Below are positions 50,493 through 59,571 of a stretch of 64,000 bases of DNA, piece by piece. Position 1 is the stretch's first letter, and every line of letters begins with the position of its first letter. The DNA lies in assembly GCF_000716445.1 (NCBI RefSeq), contig NZ_JNWK01000030.1:1-64000 (forward strand). Reading direction: 5' to 3'. The DNA comes from Streptomyces wedmorensis. GTDB taxonomy: Bacteria; Actinomycetota; Actinomycetes; Streptomycetales; Streptomycetaceae. The translations under genes and the position numbers were made by a program. The notes under the pieces were generated by a model, which was not told where the DNA came from, ran no database searches, and saw nothing but the letters and a program-made list of their open reading frames with translations.

Positions 50493-51401
50493 ATGCATGT
50501 CTCGCATGGTCTGTACGAGGCGTTCCTCGCCGTCGCCCGCGCGGGTTCCTTCACCGCCGCCGCCCACACCCTCGGCTACACGCAGTCCGCGGTCTCCCGC
50601 CAGGTCCAGTCCCTGGAGGACGAGATGGGGGCGGAGCTGTTCGAGCGGCTGCCGCGCGGGGTACGGCTCACGGAGGCGGGCCGGGTGCTGCTTCCGCACG
50701 CCGAGGCGGTACGGGACCGGCTGGCCGCCGCCCGGGCCGAACTCGCCTCGCTGCGCACGCTCGACGGCGGACTGCTGCGGCTCGGGGCCTTCTCCAGTGC
50801 CACCGCCTCCCTCGTACCGCGTGCGCAGGCCGCGTTCCGCGCGCGGCATCCGGGGGTCGTGGTCACGCGCGTCGAGGGGCCGTCGGTCAAGCACCTCGGG
50901 CTCGTCGCGGCCGGGGAGGAGGACCTCGCGGTGGTCGGTCCGGCGCCCGCCGCTCCCCCGCCGCCGGGTGTGACGCTGCACCACCTGCTCGACGAGCCGA
51001 TGCTGGTGGCCCTTGCGCAGGGGCATCCGCACGCGGGGCGGCGGGCGGTGCGGCTGGCCGAACTCGCCGACGAGGAGTGGATCGTGGGCCACGAGCGCCT
51101 GGAGGACACCCTCTTCCGTCCGGCCGTCGCCGCCGGGTTCCGGCCGCGCACCGGGCTGCTCGCGCACGACTGGATCGCCAAGCTGGGGGCGGTCGCGGCG
51201 GGCCTCGGGGTCACGCTGGTGCCGGCGCTCGCGGCGGCCTCGGTCCGCCGGGACGTCGCGCTCGTCACGATCCACCCGGACGACGTCCCGTATCGCCGGA
51301 TCTGCGCGGCCGCGCCGAGCGCCCCGACGGTGGCGGCGACCGCGTTCCTCGGCCTGCTGCGCGAGACGGCCGACGAACTAATACCCCCGACCCGATCTTG
51401 A
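50493..51401 (+). CDS. LysR-family transcriptional regulator
   Basis: 302 residues, ATG 50493; ATG 50484 is possible. [53 protein letters not shown], the standard LysR N-terminus. The effector domain follows with [28 protein letters not shown]. The leaderless geometry of TAGCAT plus seven bases supports 50493. It probably controls the divergent hydroxyacid dehydrogenase and perhaps the hydrolase 20 bases downstream. Confidence 0.9.
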   Translation: MHVSHGLYEAFLAVARAGSFTAAAHTLGYTQSAVSRQVQSLEDEMGAELFERLPRGVRLTEAGRVLLPHAEAVRDRLAAARAELASLRTLDGGLLRLGAFSSATASLVPRAQAAFRARHPGVVVTRVEGPSVKHLGLVAAGEEDLAVVGPAPAAPPPPGVTLHHLLDEPMLVALAQGHPHAGRRAVRLAELADEEWIVGHERLEDTLFRPAVAAGFRPRTGLLAHDWIAKLGAVAAGLGVTLVPALAAASVRRDVALVTIHPDDVPYRRICAAAPSAPTVAATAFLGLLRETADELIPPTRS

Positions 51402-51421
51402 CCCTTACAGAGGGGCGCGGG

Positions 51422-52147
51422 ATGATGGCCGCCGTGATCACCGCAGCCACCCAGTTCGCCCCGGTCGCCGGGGACATCGACGCCAACGTCCGTACGATCG
51501 CCGGTCTGGTACGGGCGGCCGGAGCGGAGGGGGCCCGCGTGGTCGTCTTCGCCGAGCTCTGCCTGACCGGGTACGAGCCCTCCCTGATCCGGGACACCCC
51601 GGGCCTGGTCCTCACCGAGGACGACCCCCGCCTCGCCCCCGTCCGGGAGGCGTGCCGGGCCGCCGGCGCGGCGGCCGTGGTCAACGGACCGGTGCGCACC
51701 GGCGGGACGGGGGTCGGGATCACCACGCTCGTGATCGGTCCGGACGGTTCGCTCCTCGCCCGCTACGACAAGCGGAACCTGTACGGGGTCGAGGCCGAGG
51801 TCTTCGAACCGGGCGCCGTCGACGGGCGGTTCACGCTCGACGGGGTCCGGTTCGCCACGGCCACCTGCTACGACAACCGCTTCCCCGAGCTGGCCGCGCG
51901 GGCGGCGGCCGACGGCTGCGCGGTGTACCTGGCGAGTTCGGTGCTGTCCGCCGACAACGACTCGTTCGACGAGGTGTACCCGGCGCGGGCCCGCGACTTC
52001 GGCCTGTACGTGGTCCTCGGCAACGTCCTGGGACCCAACGAGGACGGGGTGGGCGCCGGCCGGGCCGGAGCCTGGGGCCCGGACGGCGAGCGGATCGCCG
52101 ACGCGGGCGACGCCGCTCCGGGCTTCGTGCTCGCCGAGGTCGGCTGA
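51422..52147 (+). CDS. carbon-nitrogen hydrolase (nitrilase superfamily)
   Basis: 241 residues, from ATG 51422, 51425 or GTG 51434. The Glu-Lys-Cys triad is visible: VVVFAELCLTGYEPS (Glu), ARYDKRNLYG (Lys) and ATATCYDNRFPELA (Cys). It hydrolyses an amide or carbamoyl bond in a small molecule. It follows the LysR gene by 20 bases on the same strand and is likely co-transcribed. The substrate is unknown. Confidence 0.88.
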   Translation: MMAAVITAATQFAPVAGDIDANVRTIAGLVRAAGAEGARVVVFAELCLTGYEPSLIRDTPGLVLTEDDPRLAPVREACRAAGAAAVVNGPVRTGGTGVGITTLVIGPDGSLLARYDKRNLYGVEAEVFEPGAVDGRFTLDGVRFATATCYDNRFPELAARAAADGCAVYLASSVLSADNDSFDEVYPARARDFGLYVVLGNVLGPNEDGVGAGRAGAWGPDGERIADAGDAAPGFVLAEVG

Positions 52148-52157
52148 GCGCACGGGA

Positions 52158-52191
52158 GCGGGCCGGTCCACTCGGAAGCGGACCGGCCCGC
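52158..52191. terminator. hairpin 1 after the nitrilase-family gene
   Basis: Perfect 12-bp arms GCGGGCCGGTCC (52158-52169) and GGACCGGCCCGC (52180-52191), loop 10 nt, 10 nt after the stop. Confidence 0.75.
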
Positions 52192-52197
52192 GCGGAA

Positions 52198-52231
52198 GCC
52201 GGGCGGCCGTGGGACATACGGCCGCCCGGCT
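52198..52231. terminator. hairpin 2 between convergent genes
   Basis: Perfect arms AGCCGGGCGGCCGT (52197-52210) and ACGGCCGCCCGGCT (52218-52231), loop 7 nt. Together with the hairpin before it, it forms a double terminator between the nitrilase-family and M4 protease genes. Confidence 0.8.
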
Positions 52232-52299
52232 CCGGAACGCCGTCACGGAACCCCCGGTCCATGACGGCGCCCCGCCCCCGTGACGGGGTGCTCGTCCCC

Positions 52300-54486
52300 T
52301 TAGGGGGCGCTCAGGCCCAGCGTGTACGCTCCGGAGCCGCTGTACGCGTGGACCACGTACCGGTAGTAGCCCGCGGTGCCGTAGTAGCTGGTGTTCTCGT
52401 CGGCGCTCGCCGTGCCTCCGACGGCCACGTCCGCCCAGGTCGACCCGTTCCACTTCTGCAGGTAGAGGTCGAAGTCGGCGCCGGCCGGGCCGCGCAGGCA
52501 GCCGACGTGGGTGCCGGCGGTGGCGGAGTAGTAGTACGAGCCGTCCGGCTGGGCCTGGGCCTGACCGGAGGACAGGGTGCCCTGGTAGGTGTACTCCGCG
52601 TTGTCACAGCCGGTGGGCGGGGTCGTCGAGCCGACCGACAGCTGGTACGTGACCGTGTGGGTGGCGGAGCCCGTACCGGTGACGGTGATCGGGTACGTGC
52701 CGTTGGCCGTGCCCGCCGCGACCTGGACGGTCATGGTGGACGAGGAGCCCGAGGTCACCGAGGACGGGCTGAAGGAGACGGTGACGCCGCTCGGCGCGCC
52801 GCTCGCGGAGAGCTGGACGGTCTGCGCGCTGCCGCCGGTGGTGGAGGTGTTCACCGTGGAGGTGACCGACGCGCCCGGCTGCACCGAACCCGAGGACGGG
52901 TTCAGGGCGAGCGAGAAGTCCGGGGTGGTGGTGCCGCCGCAGTCGGTCTCGCCGGACTGGGCCGGGACGCCGACCGCGTTCCAGGCCGCCTTCACCGCGT
53001 TGCACTCGGCGCTGCCGTAGGTGTTCTTGGCCGTGCTCAGCGTCGCCTTGCGGGCGGCGGGGTGGTTCCAGGAGGAGGTCTTCATCAGCAGCGCGCCCAT
53101 GAAGATCTTGCCGGCCTTCTGGATGCCGATGCCGGTCACCGAGGACGGACCGCCGGAACATATGGGGCTGTTGGGCTTGCCGCCGCCCGGGTTGGAGCCC
53201 TCGGCGAGCAGGTAGAACCAGTGGTTCTGCGGGCCGGCCGCCGCGTGCACCTCGGTGCCCGAGGTCAACTGGGTGTAGCAGTTGGGGTCGTTGTTGACGA
53301 GCGAGGGGTTGTACATGTTCCGGATCGGCTTGCCGTCGCCGAAGAAGTTGACCTCCTCGCCGACCGTGTAGTCCGGGGTGTCGTTCGGGTTGTTGGCGTA
53401 GTGCTCGGTGAGCGCGCCGAAGATGTCGCCGGTGGACTCGTTCATGCCGCCGTTCTCGTTGGACGAGCCGGCGGAGCCCGGGGTCCGGTCGAAGATCTCG
53501 TGGCCGTACTCGTGGGCCACGACGTCGATGCCGGTGAGCTGGTTGGAGCCGGTCTGGGCGCGCCCGTAGGTCGTCTTCGTGCCGTCGTAGTACGCGTTGA
53601 CCTCGTTGAGTCCGGCGCGGGCCGGGACCATGCCGCCCTGGCCGTTCTGGCCGTTGTAGCCGAACCACTCCTTGAGCATGGAGTGTTCCTTCTGCGCCGC
53701 GTACATGATGTCGACGCAGGCGGTCACCAGGTCGTTGGCGCCGTTGTTGCCCCACGGCGAGGAGCCCGTGTAGGCGCTGCCGTTCTGGCCGCCGCACTTG
53801 AAGCCGCCGCGGCTGGTGTCGGTCATGGAACCGGCGGCGGTGTCGATGGTGACGTTGCCGTTGTGGTACCCGCGGCCGTCGGCGTGCAGGATCTTGTCGG
53901 TGGCGCGGGCGACGGACCCGGTGCGCGCGTCGACGAAGGTGTCGAGCGAGCTCGGCGCGCCCTGCGCCGTCCGGCCGATGACCAGGGTGTGCCAGGTCAG
54001 AACGGCCTTGCCGCCCTTGAGGAGGACGGTCAGCTCCGGGGCGCTCGCGCTCTCGACCGACGCCAGCTGCGCGCGGGCCGTGGCGAGGGCCGCGTCGGCG
54101 GTCACCTTGGCCCGGGTCGAGACCTTGATCGCCGGGACGGGGGCGCCGGTGACCTCGCGGACCTTGCCGGAACTGTCGGAGACGACGACGGCGTCGCCGC
54201 CGACGACCGGGAGGCCGCGGTAGCTGCGCTCGTACGACGCGTAGTACAGACCGTTCGCCCAGGGGGTGACGGACGTCCGGACGAGGTCCTCCTCGGCGCC
54301 GTGCCGCAGCTCGTCGAGACCGCTCGCCGCGGCGCCGTCGGCGGCCGCGAGCGCGAGGGACTTGCCGTGGCCCGGGGGTACGGGCTGCGCCTGCGGGGCC
54401 GCGGTGGCGGTGCCGGCGAGGGCGGTCGCGAGGCTCGCCGACAGGGCCAGGGCGGCCACGGTCGCCGTGAGTCTGGTGGGGTGCAA
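52300..54486 (-). CDS. secreted M4 (thermolysin-like) metalloprotease with C-terminal PPC domain
   Basis: 728 residues from TTG 54486 (GGAG 6 bases upstream); no ATG or GTG fits near the signal peptide. Order: signal (TATVAALALSASLATALA), FTP/PepSY propeptide, M4 catalytic domain with IDVVAHEYGHEIFDRT (HExxH) and NGGMNESTGDIFGAL (third zinc ligand Glu), and EVHAAAGPQNHWFYLLAEG with the catalytic His region. Next come an Ig-like repeat (PDFSLALNPSSGSVQPGASV) and a PPC-like end (FDLYLQKWNGSTWADVAVGG). It degrades extracellular protein. Divergent from a LysR gene, which may regulate it. Confidence 0.93.
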   Translation of the reverse strand: MHPTRLTATVAALALSASLATALAGTATAAPQAQPVPPGHGKSLALAAADGAAASGLDELRHGAEEDLVRTSVTPWANGLYYASYERSYRGLPVVGGDAVVVSDSSGKVREVTGAPVPAIKVSTRAKVTADAALATARAQLASVESASAPELTVLLKGGKAVLTWHTLVIGRTAQGAPSSLDTFVDARTGSVARATDKILHADGRGYHNGNVTIDTAAGSMTDTSRGGFKCGGQNGSAYTGSSPWGNNGANDLVTACVDIMYAAQKEHSMLKEWFGYNGQNGQGGMVPARAGLNEVNAYYDGTKTTYGRAQTGSNQLTGIDVVAHEYGHEIFDRTPGSAGSSNENGGMNESTGDIFGALTEHYANNPNDTPDYTVGEEVNFFGDGKPIRNMYNPSLVNNDPNCYTQLTSGTEVHAAAGPQNHWFYLLAEGSNPGGGKPNSPICSGGPSSVTGIGIQKAGKIFMGALLMKTSSWNHPAARKATLSTAKNTYGSAECNAVKAAWNAVGVPAQSGETDCGGTTTPDFSLALNPSSGSVQPGASVTSTVNTSTTGGSAQTVQLSASGAPSGVTVSFSPSSVTSGSSSTMTVQVAAGTANGTYPITVTGTGSATHTVTYQLSVGSTTPPTGCDNAEYTYQGTLSSGQAQAQPDGSYYYSATAGTHVGCLRGPAGADFDLYLQKWNGSTWADVAVGGTASADENTSYYGTAGYYRYVVHAYSGSGAYTLGLSAP

Positions 54487-54633
54487 CGTCTGCTCCGATC
54501 GGGGTGGGGATCGTGGTGGGGGAGACGGATCGTCGCGCCGAGTATGGGCGTGTACATGGCCGGTTCGGGACATCTCACGCGGCATAAGACGCGGGTTATG
54601 GTGCGCCCGCGCCGTGCTGCGTACGCTGCTGAA

Positions 54634-55611
54634 ATGCAGCTGGAGTTGAGGCATCTAGAGGCCGTCTGCCGGATAGCGGAAGCGGGCAGTCTGGGGCGCG
54701 CGGCCGGGCGGCTCGGGGTCTCCCAGCCGGCCCTCTCGGCGCAGCTGCGCCGCATCGAACGGGTCGCGGGCGGGGAGCTGTTCCTCCGCGGCCGGCACGG
54801 CGTGGAGCCCACTCCGCTGGGCGAGTTCGTCCTCTCCAAGGCACGCCTCGTCCTCGGCGAGATGGACGCGCTGGCCGCCGGCGCCCGGGCCGTCGCCCCG
54901 CACACCCCGCTGCGCCTCGGCTGCATCCTGCTCGTCCTCGTCGACCGGCTGCTCGGGGAACTGGAGCAGGTCATGGCGGACCTGGGCACGGCGGGCCAGG
55001 ACGTGTCGGTGACCGTCGAGCACTCGGCGACGACCCTGACCCGGCAGCTCGGCGCGGGGCGCTACGACGCCGTCCTGTACGGGGAGGTCAACGACCACGA
55101 GGTGGCGCTGCCCGAGGGGACCACGGCCCGGACGCTGGTCCCCAAGGAGCCCTTCTGCGTACGGCTCTCGGCGGCGCACCCACTGGCCGGGAAGGACCGG
55201 ATCGCGCTGGCCGAGCTGGCCGGCGAGTCCTGGATGACGCTGGTGGAGGACGACGACGGCGGCCCCGAGGCGCTCGTCGCCGCCTGCGCGAAGGCCGGCT
55301 TCACGCCCGTGCTGCGGCACCGGGTGGCCGACCGGCAGATGCACTACGGCCTGATCGCGGCCGGCCGTGCGGTGTCGATGAGCCAGCCCACGGCCCCGTA
55401 CGCCGAGGGCACGGTCCTGCGCCCCCTGGAGGGCGACCCGGTCACCGGCCGGATCCGGCTCGCCTGGAACCGGGCCGCGGTCCCCGCCCGGCACGCGGAG
55501 CTGATGTACCGGGCCGCGGCCCGCGCCTACCTGGCGAACGTCGACAACAACGCCTTCTACCGGACCTGGTGGGACGCGCGCCCGGAGCTGCACCCGGTCC
55601 TCGAGGGCTGA
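54634..55611 (+). CDS. LysR-family regulator
   Basis: 325 residues, ATG 54634. HTH: LELRHLEAVCRIAEAGSLGRAAGRLGVSQPALSAQLRRIERVAGGELFLRG. The effector domain is LysR-type with PLRLGCILLVLVDRLLGELEQVMADL. TACGCT at 54622-54627 may be a -10 giving a leaderless start. It is divergent from the M4 protease gene and convergent with pectate lyase. It is a candidate regulator of the protease. Confidence 0.88.
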   Translation: MQLELRHLEAVCRIAEAGSLGRAAGRLGVSQPALSAQLRRIERVAGGELFLRGRHGVEPTPLGEFVLSKARLVLGEMDALAAGARAVAPHTPLRLGCILLVLVDRLLGELEQVMADLGTAGQDVSVTVEHSATTLTRQLGAGRYDAVLYGEVNDHEVALPEGTTARTLVPKEPFCVRLSAAHPLAGKDRIALAELAGESWMTLVEDDDGGPEALVAACAKAGFTPVLRHRVADRQMHYGLIAAGRAVSMSQPTAPYAEGTVLRPLEGDPVTGRIRLAWNRAAVPARHAELMYRAAARAYLANVDNNAFYRTWWDARPELHPVLEG

Positions 55612-55641
55612 GCCCCCGGGGACCGGGCGCGGCCCTGCGGC

Positions 55642-56460
55642 CTACCGGTACGAGAGGTCGCCGGCCGAGTATCGGCAGGTGGTGCCGTCCGGGCCGGTGC
55701 CGATCTCCCGGGGCTCCTTGCCGGTGTCGTTGCCGGTGAAGCGGGTGCACGGCTTGAGCTTCTTCTTGGCGTCGCCGTGGATCCGGATGTTCCGCAGGGT
55801 CGCGGTGTCCCCGTAGTTGGCGTTGACGCCGACGATCGACTTGCCGGGCGCGGTGACGTCCACGTCGTTGATCAGGATCGTCCGCTTGTACTGCTTCCTG
55901 CAGTTGCCGCAGGAGCGGACCAGCTTGCCGAAGTCGGAGACCTGGAACTTCGTCACGACCAGCTTGCCGGCGCCGTTGAACTGGAAGACCTTGTCGGAGG
56001 CGCTCTTCGCGCCGCCGCCGTAGACCGCGTACACCGCGGACGGCGAGGTGCCCTTGAAGGTGGCGGCGTCCTCGCCGACGTTCTCCCACCAGACGTTCTG
56101 GAGGGTGCAGCTGCCGAGGCAGTGGACCCCGTCGGCGGCCGGGGTGCCGATGACGACGTTCTTGAGGACGGCGCCGTCCTTGAGGACGAAGACCGGCTTC
56201 TGGCTCTCGCTCTGGCCGTCGGAGCCGAGGTCGCCGGTGCCGTGGAAGCGCTGGAGCTTGCCGTCGTAGGTGCCGGAGACCTCGATGGTGGCGGCGACCG
56301 GCTTGTCGCCCTTCGCCTGCGGCCAGGCGGGGACGGCGCCCGCGGCGCCCGCCGGGGCGAGCAGGCTGCCGGCGACGACGGCCGCGCCGGTGACGGCGAG
56401 GGCGCTCAGGCCGCCGATGACCGCGCGACGGCGGCCGGTCTTCCGCTTGTGTGACGTCAT
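55642..56460 (-). CDS. secreted pectate lyase (PL3-like)
   Basis: 272 residues, ATG 56460, with AAGGAA upstream. Signal peptide with twin arginines (KRKTGRRRAVIGGLSALAVTG), possibly Tat. The beta-helix lyase core is seen: KPVFVLKDGAVLKNVVIGTPAADGVHCLGSCTLQNVWWENVGEDAATF, with acidic calcium-binding and Lys/Arg catalytic residues typical of family PL3. Later Cys residues (VRSCGNCRKQYKR) probably form disulfides. It cleaves polygalacturonate in plant litter. Confidence 0.88.
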   Translation of the reverse strand: MTSHKRKTGRRRAVIGGLSALAVTGAAVVAGSLLAPAGAAGAVPAWPQAKGDKPVAATIEVSGTYDGKLQRFHGTGDLGSDGQSESQKPVFVLKDGAVLKNVVIGTPAADGVHCLGSCTLQNVWWENVGEDAATFKGTSPSAVYAVYGGGAKSASDKVFQFNGAGKLVVTKFQVSDFGKLVRSCGNCRKQYKRTILINDVDVTAPGKSIVGVNANYGDTATLRNIRIHGDAKKKLKPCTRFTGNDTGKEPREIGTGPDGTTCRYSAGDLSYR

Positions 56461-56471
56461 GTGTTCCTTCT

Positions 56472-57302
56472 TCAGTGGGGGAGGTGGTGCACCCCCTGGT
56501 CGCCACCGGTGGCGGGAAGGTTGCCGCCTTCTTGATCGTTCTTCTCGGGGCCGTCGGCGGCGGACGTCTCGCCGCGCAGGTCGCGGACCATCAGGGTGGC
56601 GCCCGCGACGGCCCCCGGCATCAGGAAGACGGCGACGAACGGGACCAGGAAGGCGAGCGTCAGCGGTACGCCGAAGCCGAGGACGGCGAGCCGGCGCCCG
56701 CGGAGGAGGGTCAGCCGCTCCTTGAGCTCGACGCCCCGGCGCTGGAGCGCCACGGCCGTCAGCTCCTCGGCGAGGAAGAAGCCGGAGACGCAGAAGCCGA
56801 GGGCGGGCACGACGGTCTGGCCGACGACCGGGATGAAGCCGCAGGCGAAGAGCAGGACGCCGTAGAACGCGACCCGCAGCAGGACCCGCAGGCTGTCCCG
56901 GGCGGAGATCCACAGCTCGCGCCAGAGCGGAAGTCCGGACTCGGGCACCTCGCCGCCCTCGCTGCGGTCGACCGCCTCGGAGAGGGACTCGTAGAAGGGC
57001 TGGCCGACGAGCAGGGTCACGGCGGTGAAGGTGATGACCGCGAGGAACAGCCCGAAGACGAAGACGAGCCCCGTCAGGGTGCCGCGGAGGATCCCGAGCC
57101 AGGGCGAGGTCCAGTCGTCGGCGAACGGCGTCGCCCAGGCGGCCAGGTCGTCGGCACCGTATCCGAGACCGATGAGCGCGCCGATGTAGAGGACGAGGGT
57201 CACCAGGCCGGGCAACAGCCCGAAACCGAACCACCGCCCGTGCCGGCCCACCCACTTCTGGCCCTGCACCAGGTACTTGAAACCCACCCCGAGATCGCGC
57301 AT
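56472..57302 (-). CDS. EI24/CysZ-like membrane protein
   Basis: 276 residues from ATG 57302 (MRDLGVGFKYLVQGQKWVG). A GTG three codons earlier is possible, but TAGGGT seven bases before 57302 suggests a leaderless start. There are about six hydrophobic helices, with LVGQPFYESLSEAVDR and FIPVVGQTVVPALGFCVSGFFLAEELTAVALQRRGV matching EI24. The family includes CysZ sulfate transporters; the role here is not proven. It precedes pectate lyase by 11 bases. Confidence 0.82.
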   Translation of the reverse strand: MRDLGVGFKYLVQGQKWVGRHGRWFGFGLLPGLVTLVLYIGALIGLGYGADDLAAWATPFADDWTSPWLGILRGTLTGLVFVFGLFLAVITFTAVTLLVGQPFYESLSEAVDRSEGGEVPESGLPLWRELWISARDSLRVLLRVAFYGVLLFACGFIPVVGQTVVPALGFCVSGFFLAEELTAVALQRRGVELKERLTLLRGRRLAVLGFGVPLTLAFLVPFVAVFLMPGAVAGATLMVRDLRGETSAADGPEKNDQEGGNLPATGGDQGVHHLPH

Positions 57303-57344
57303 GGGGGTCACCCTATCGGTGCCTCCGGGGGCCGCCCGGGCAGG

Positions 57345-58964
57345 TCAGCGGCCGGACGTACGGAAGGAGCCGAGGGCCGTGTCGAAGTGCCGGCGGGCCT
57401 CCGCCGCGCGGTCCACCGGGGCCGACGCCCACACGTCGTACAGCGTCCCGGCCTGCTCCCAGCAGACGTCCACGGTGCGCCGCGGCCCCTCCGCGCTGGT
57501 GAAGCCGTTCCAGGTGAACTCCCAACGGGCGGCGGGCAGTCCCTTGTGCCGCGTCTCCTCGACCGTCGCGTCGCGGTACCCCGGGTTGGTCCTCGGGCCG
57601 CTCGCGTCGGCGTCGCGCATCACGCCGATCGCTCCGCCGGCCGGGATCGCCCTGATCCTCACCCCGACCCAGGCGGCCCCGTCCGCCGTCGTGTAGAACA
57701 CCCGCTCCCCGTCGGTCGAGCGGCGCGCCCCGGCGGGGACGGCAAGGGTGAAGCCCCGTTCGTCCTCGACGGCCGTGTACCCGGCGGGTGCGGGGTCGGA
57801 CGCGGAGGTGGGCCGGGGGCCCGCCGAACCCGTCGGTCCGGCGCCCGTCGACGGTTCGTCCCGTCCGGCCAGCAGCACCGCCACCGTCACCGCCGCCACG
57901 GAGGCGGCGACGGCCGCGACCACGAAGGGCAGCGCGAGCGCGCCCCGCCGCCCGGCCGCGGCAGCGGGGGCCCGGTCCTCCGGCGGGGTGGGCTGCCGCG
58001 GGGTGGCCGGCAGGTGGGCGTCGGGCGCGGCCGGCGGGCGGGGGCCGGCGGCCTCCGGGGACAGGGGCCGCCGGGGAGTGCCGGTGGGGCCGGTGTCGCG
58101 CACGGCCGGCGGCCCGACCGGCACCGGACCGTCGGCCGGGTCCTCCCCCGCCGCGCAGGCGGCGAGCATCCGGCGGGCTTCGGCGGCTCCCAGGCGCCGG
58201 TCCGGGTCGCGTTCGAGCAGGCCGCGGACGACCGGGACGAGCGGCCCCATCCGCTCGGACGGCCGGATCTCCTCGTACACGACGGCGTGCAGGACGGCGC
58301 CGATCGAGTCCCGGCGGAAGGGCGAGGTGCCCGTCGCCGCCGCGCACAGGAGCGCGCCGAGCGACCACAGGTCGGAGGCAGGGCCCGCGTCGCCTCCCTG
58401 CATCCGTTCCGGCGCGGTGTACTCGGGGGTCCCGACGAAGACGCCGGTCCCGCTGAGCGTGGTGGCGCCGGGGAGGCTGGCGATGCCGAAGTCGGTGAGC
58501 ACCGCCCGGCCGCTGCCCTTCTCCAGGAGGACGTTGGCCGGTTTCACGTCCCGGTGCAGGACGTCGAGGGCGTGGGCGGCGCCGAGCGCGTCGAGCAGGT
58601 CGAGGCCGAGCCGCGCGGTCTCCCGCGGGGACAGGACGCGGCCGGCGGCCAGCCGGTCGGCGAGCGATCCGCCGTCGACCAGCTCCATCACCAGTGCGGG
58701 TCGGCCCTCGTGCTCGACGACGTCGTGGACGACGATCACGTGGGGGTGCCGGATCCGGGCGACGACCCGCGCCTCCCGGAGGGCGCCCGCCGGGTCGGCG
58801 CCGTCGTCGAGCGCCAGGGTCTTGACCGCGACCGGTCGCCCGAGCAGTTCGTCGGTGGCCCTCCGGACCACGCCCATGCCACCCTGCCCGAGGCGCTCCC
58901 CGAGGCGGTACCGCCCGCCGATGAGCCCGTGGCCGGCCTGCTCCGGCCCGTTGTGCGACGACAC
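57345..58964 (-). CDS. membrane Ser/Thr protein kinase (PASTA-free)
   Basis: 539 residues from GTG 58964, with GGGGGAG 4 bases upstream; ATG 58994 is weaker. Kinase motifs: LGERLGQGGMGVVRRA (P-loop), AVKTL (Lys), LHRDVKPANVLLE (catalytic loop), TDFGIASLPG (DFG), TPEYTAPERM. A Pro-rich juxtamembrane region, one TM helix (ALALPFVVAAVAASVAAVTVAVLLA) and an extracellular domain of about 150 residues follow. This PknB-like kinase probably senses an outside signal and phosphorylates cytoplasmic targets. Upstream lies a terminator. Confidence 0.9.
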   Translation of the reverse strand: MSSHNGPEQAGHGLIGGRYRLGERLGQGGMGVVRRATDELLGRPVAVKTLALDDGADPAGALREARVVARIRHPHVIVVHDVVEHEGRPALVMELVDGGSLADRLAAGRVLSPRETARLGLDLLDALGAAHALDVLHRDVKPANVLLEKGSGRAVLTDFGIASLPGATTLSGTGVFVGTPEYTAPERMQGGDAGPASDLWSLGALLCAAATGTSPFRRDSIGAVLHAVVYEEIRPSERMGPLVPVVRGLLERDPDRRLGAAEARRMLAACAAGEDPADGPVPVGPPAVRDTGPTGTPRRPLSPEAAGPRPPAAPDAHLPATPRQPTPPEDRAPAAAAGRRGALALPFVVAAVAASVAAVTVAVLLAGRDEPSTGAGPTGSAGPRPTSASDPAPAGYTAVEDERGFTLAVPAGARRSTDGERVFYTTADGAAWVGVRIRAIPAGGAIGVMRDADASGPRTNPGYRDATVEETRHKGLPAARWEFTWNGFTSAEGPRRTVDVCWEQAGTLYDVWASAPVDRAAEARRHFDTALGSFRTSGR

Positions 58965-59024
58965 TCGACTCCCCCGTCCGCTGGACACGGACATGATGCC
59001 GCAGCCGCCCGGCTCCGGACACGA

Positions 59025-59062
59025 CGAGGGCCGCACCCCGGTCGGTCGGGGTGCGGCCCTCG
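59025..59062 (-). terminator. strong terminator after the Ohr gene
   Basis: Perfect 16-bp arms CGAGGGCCGCACCCCG (59025-59040) and CGGGGTGCGGCCCTCG (59047-59062), loop GTCGGT. It is 22 nt after the OsmC/Ohr stop. Confidence 0.9.
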
Positions 59063-59083
59063 CCCAGTGTGCGGGTCCGCGGG

Positions 59084-59506
<423 letters not shown>

Positions 59507-59571
59507 GCCGGGGTACTTCCTTCTGCTGTTCGCCGCGACTCGCGCCCACGATCACGACGGCTGAGGGAAGA

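Noticed and set aside
51652..55611. 1319-codon plus-strand open frame
   Set aside because: It runs antisense to the M4 protease into the true LysR gene at 54634. Only that last part is coding.
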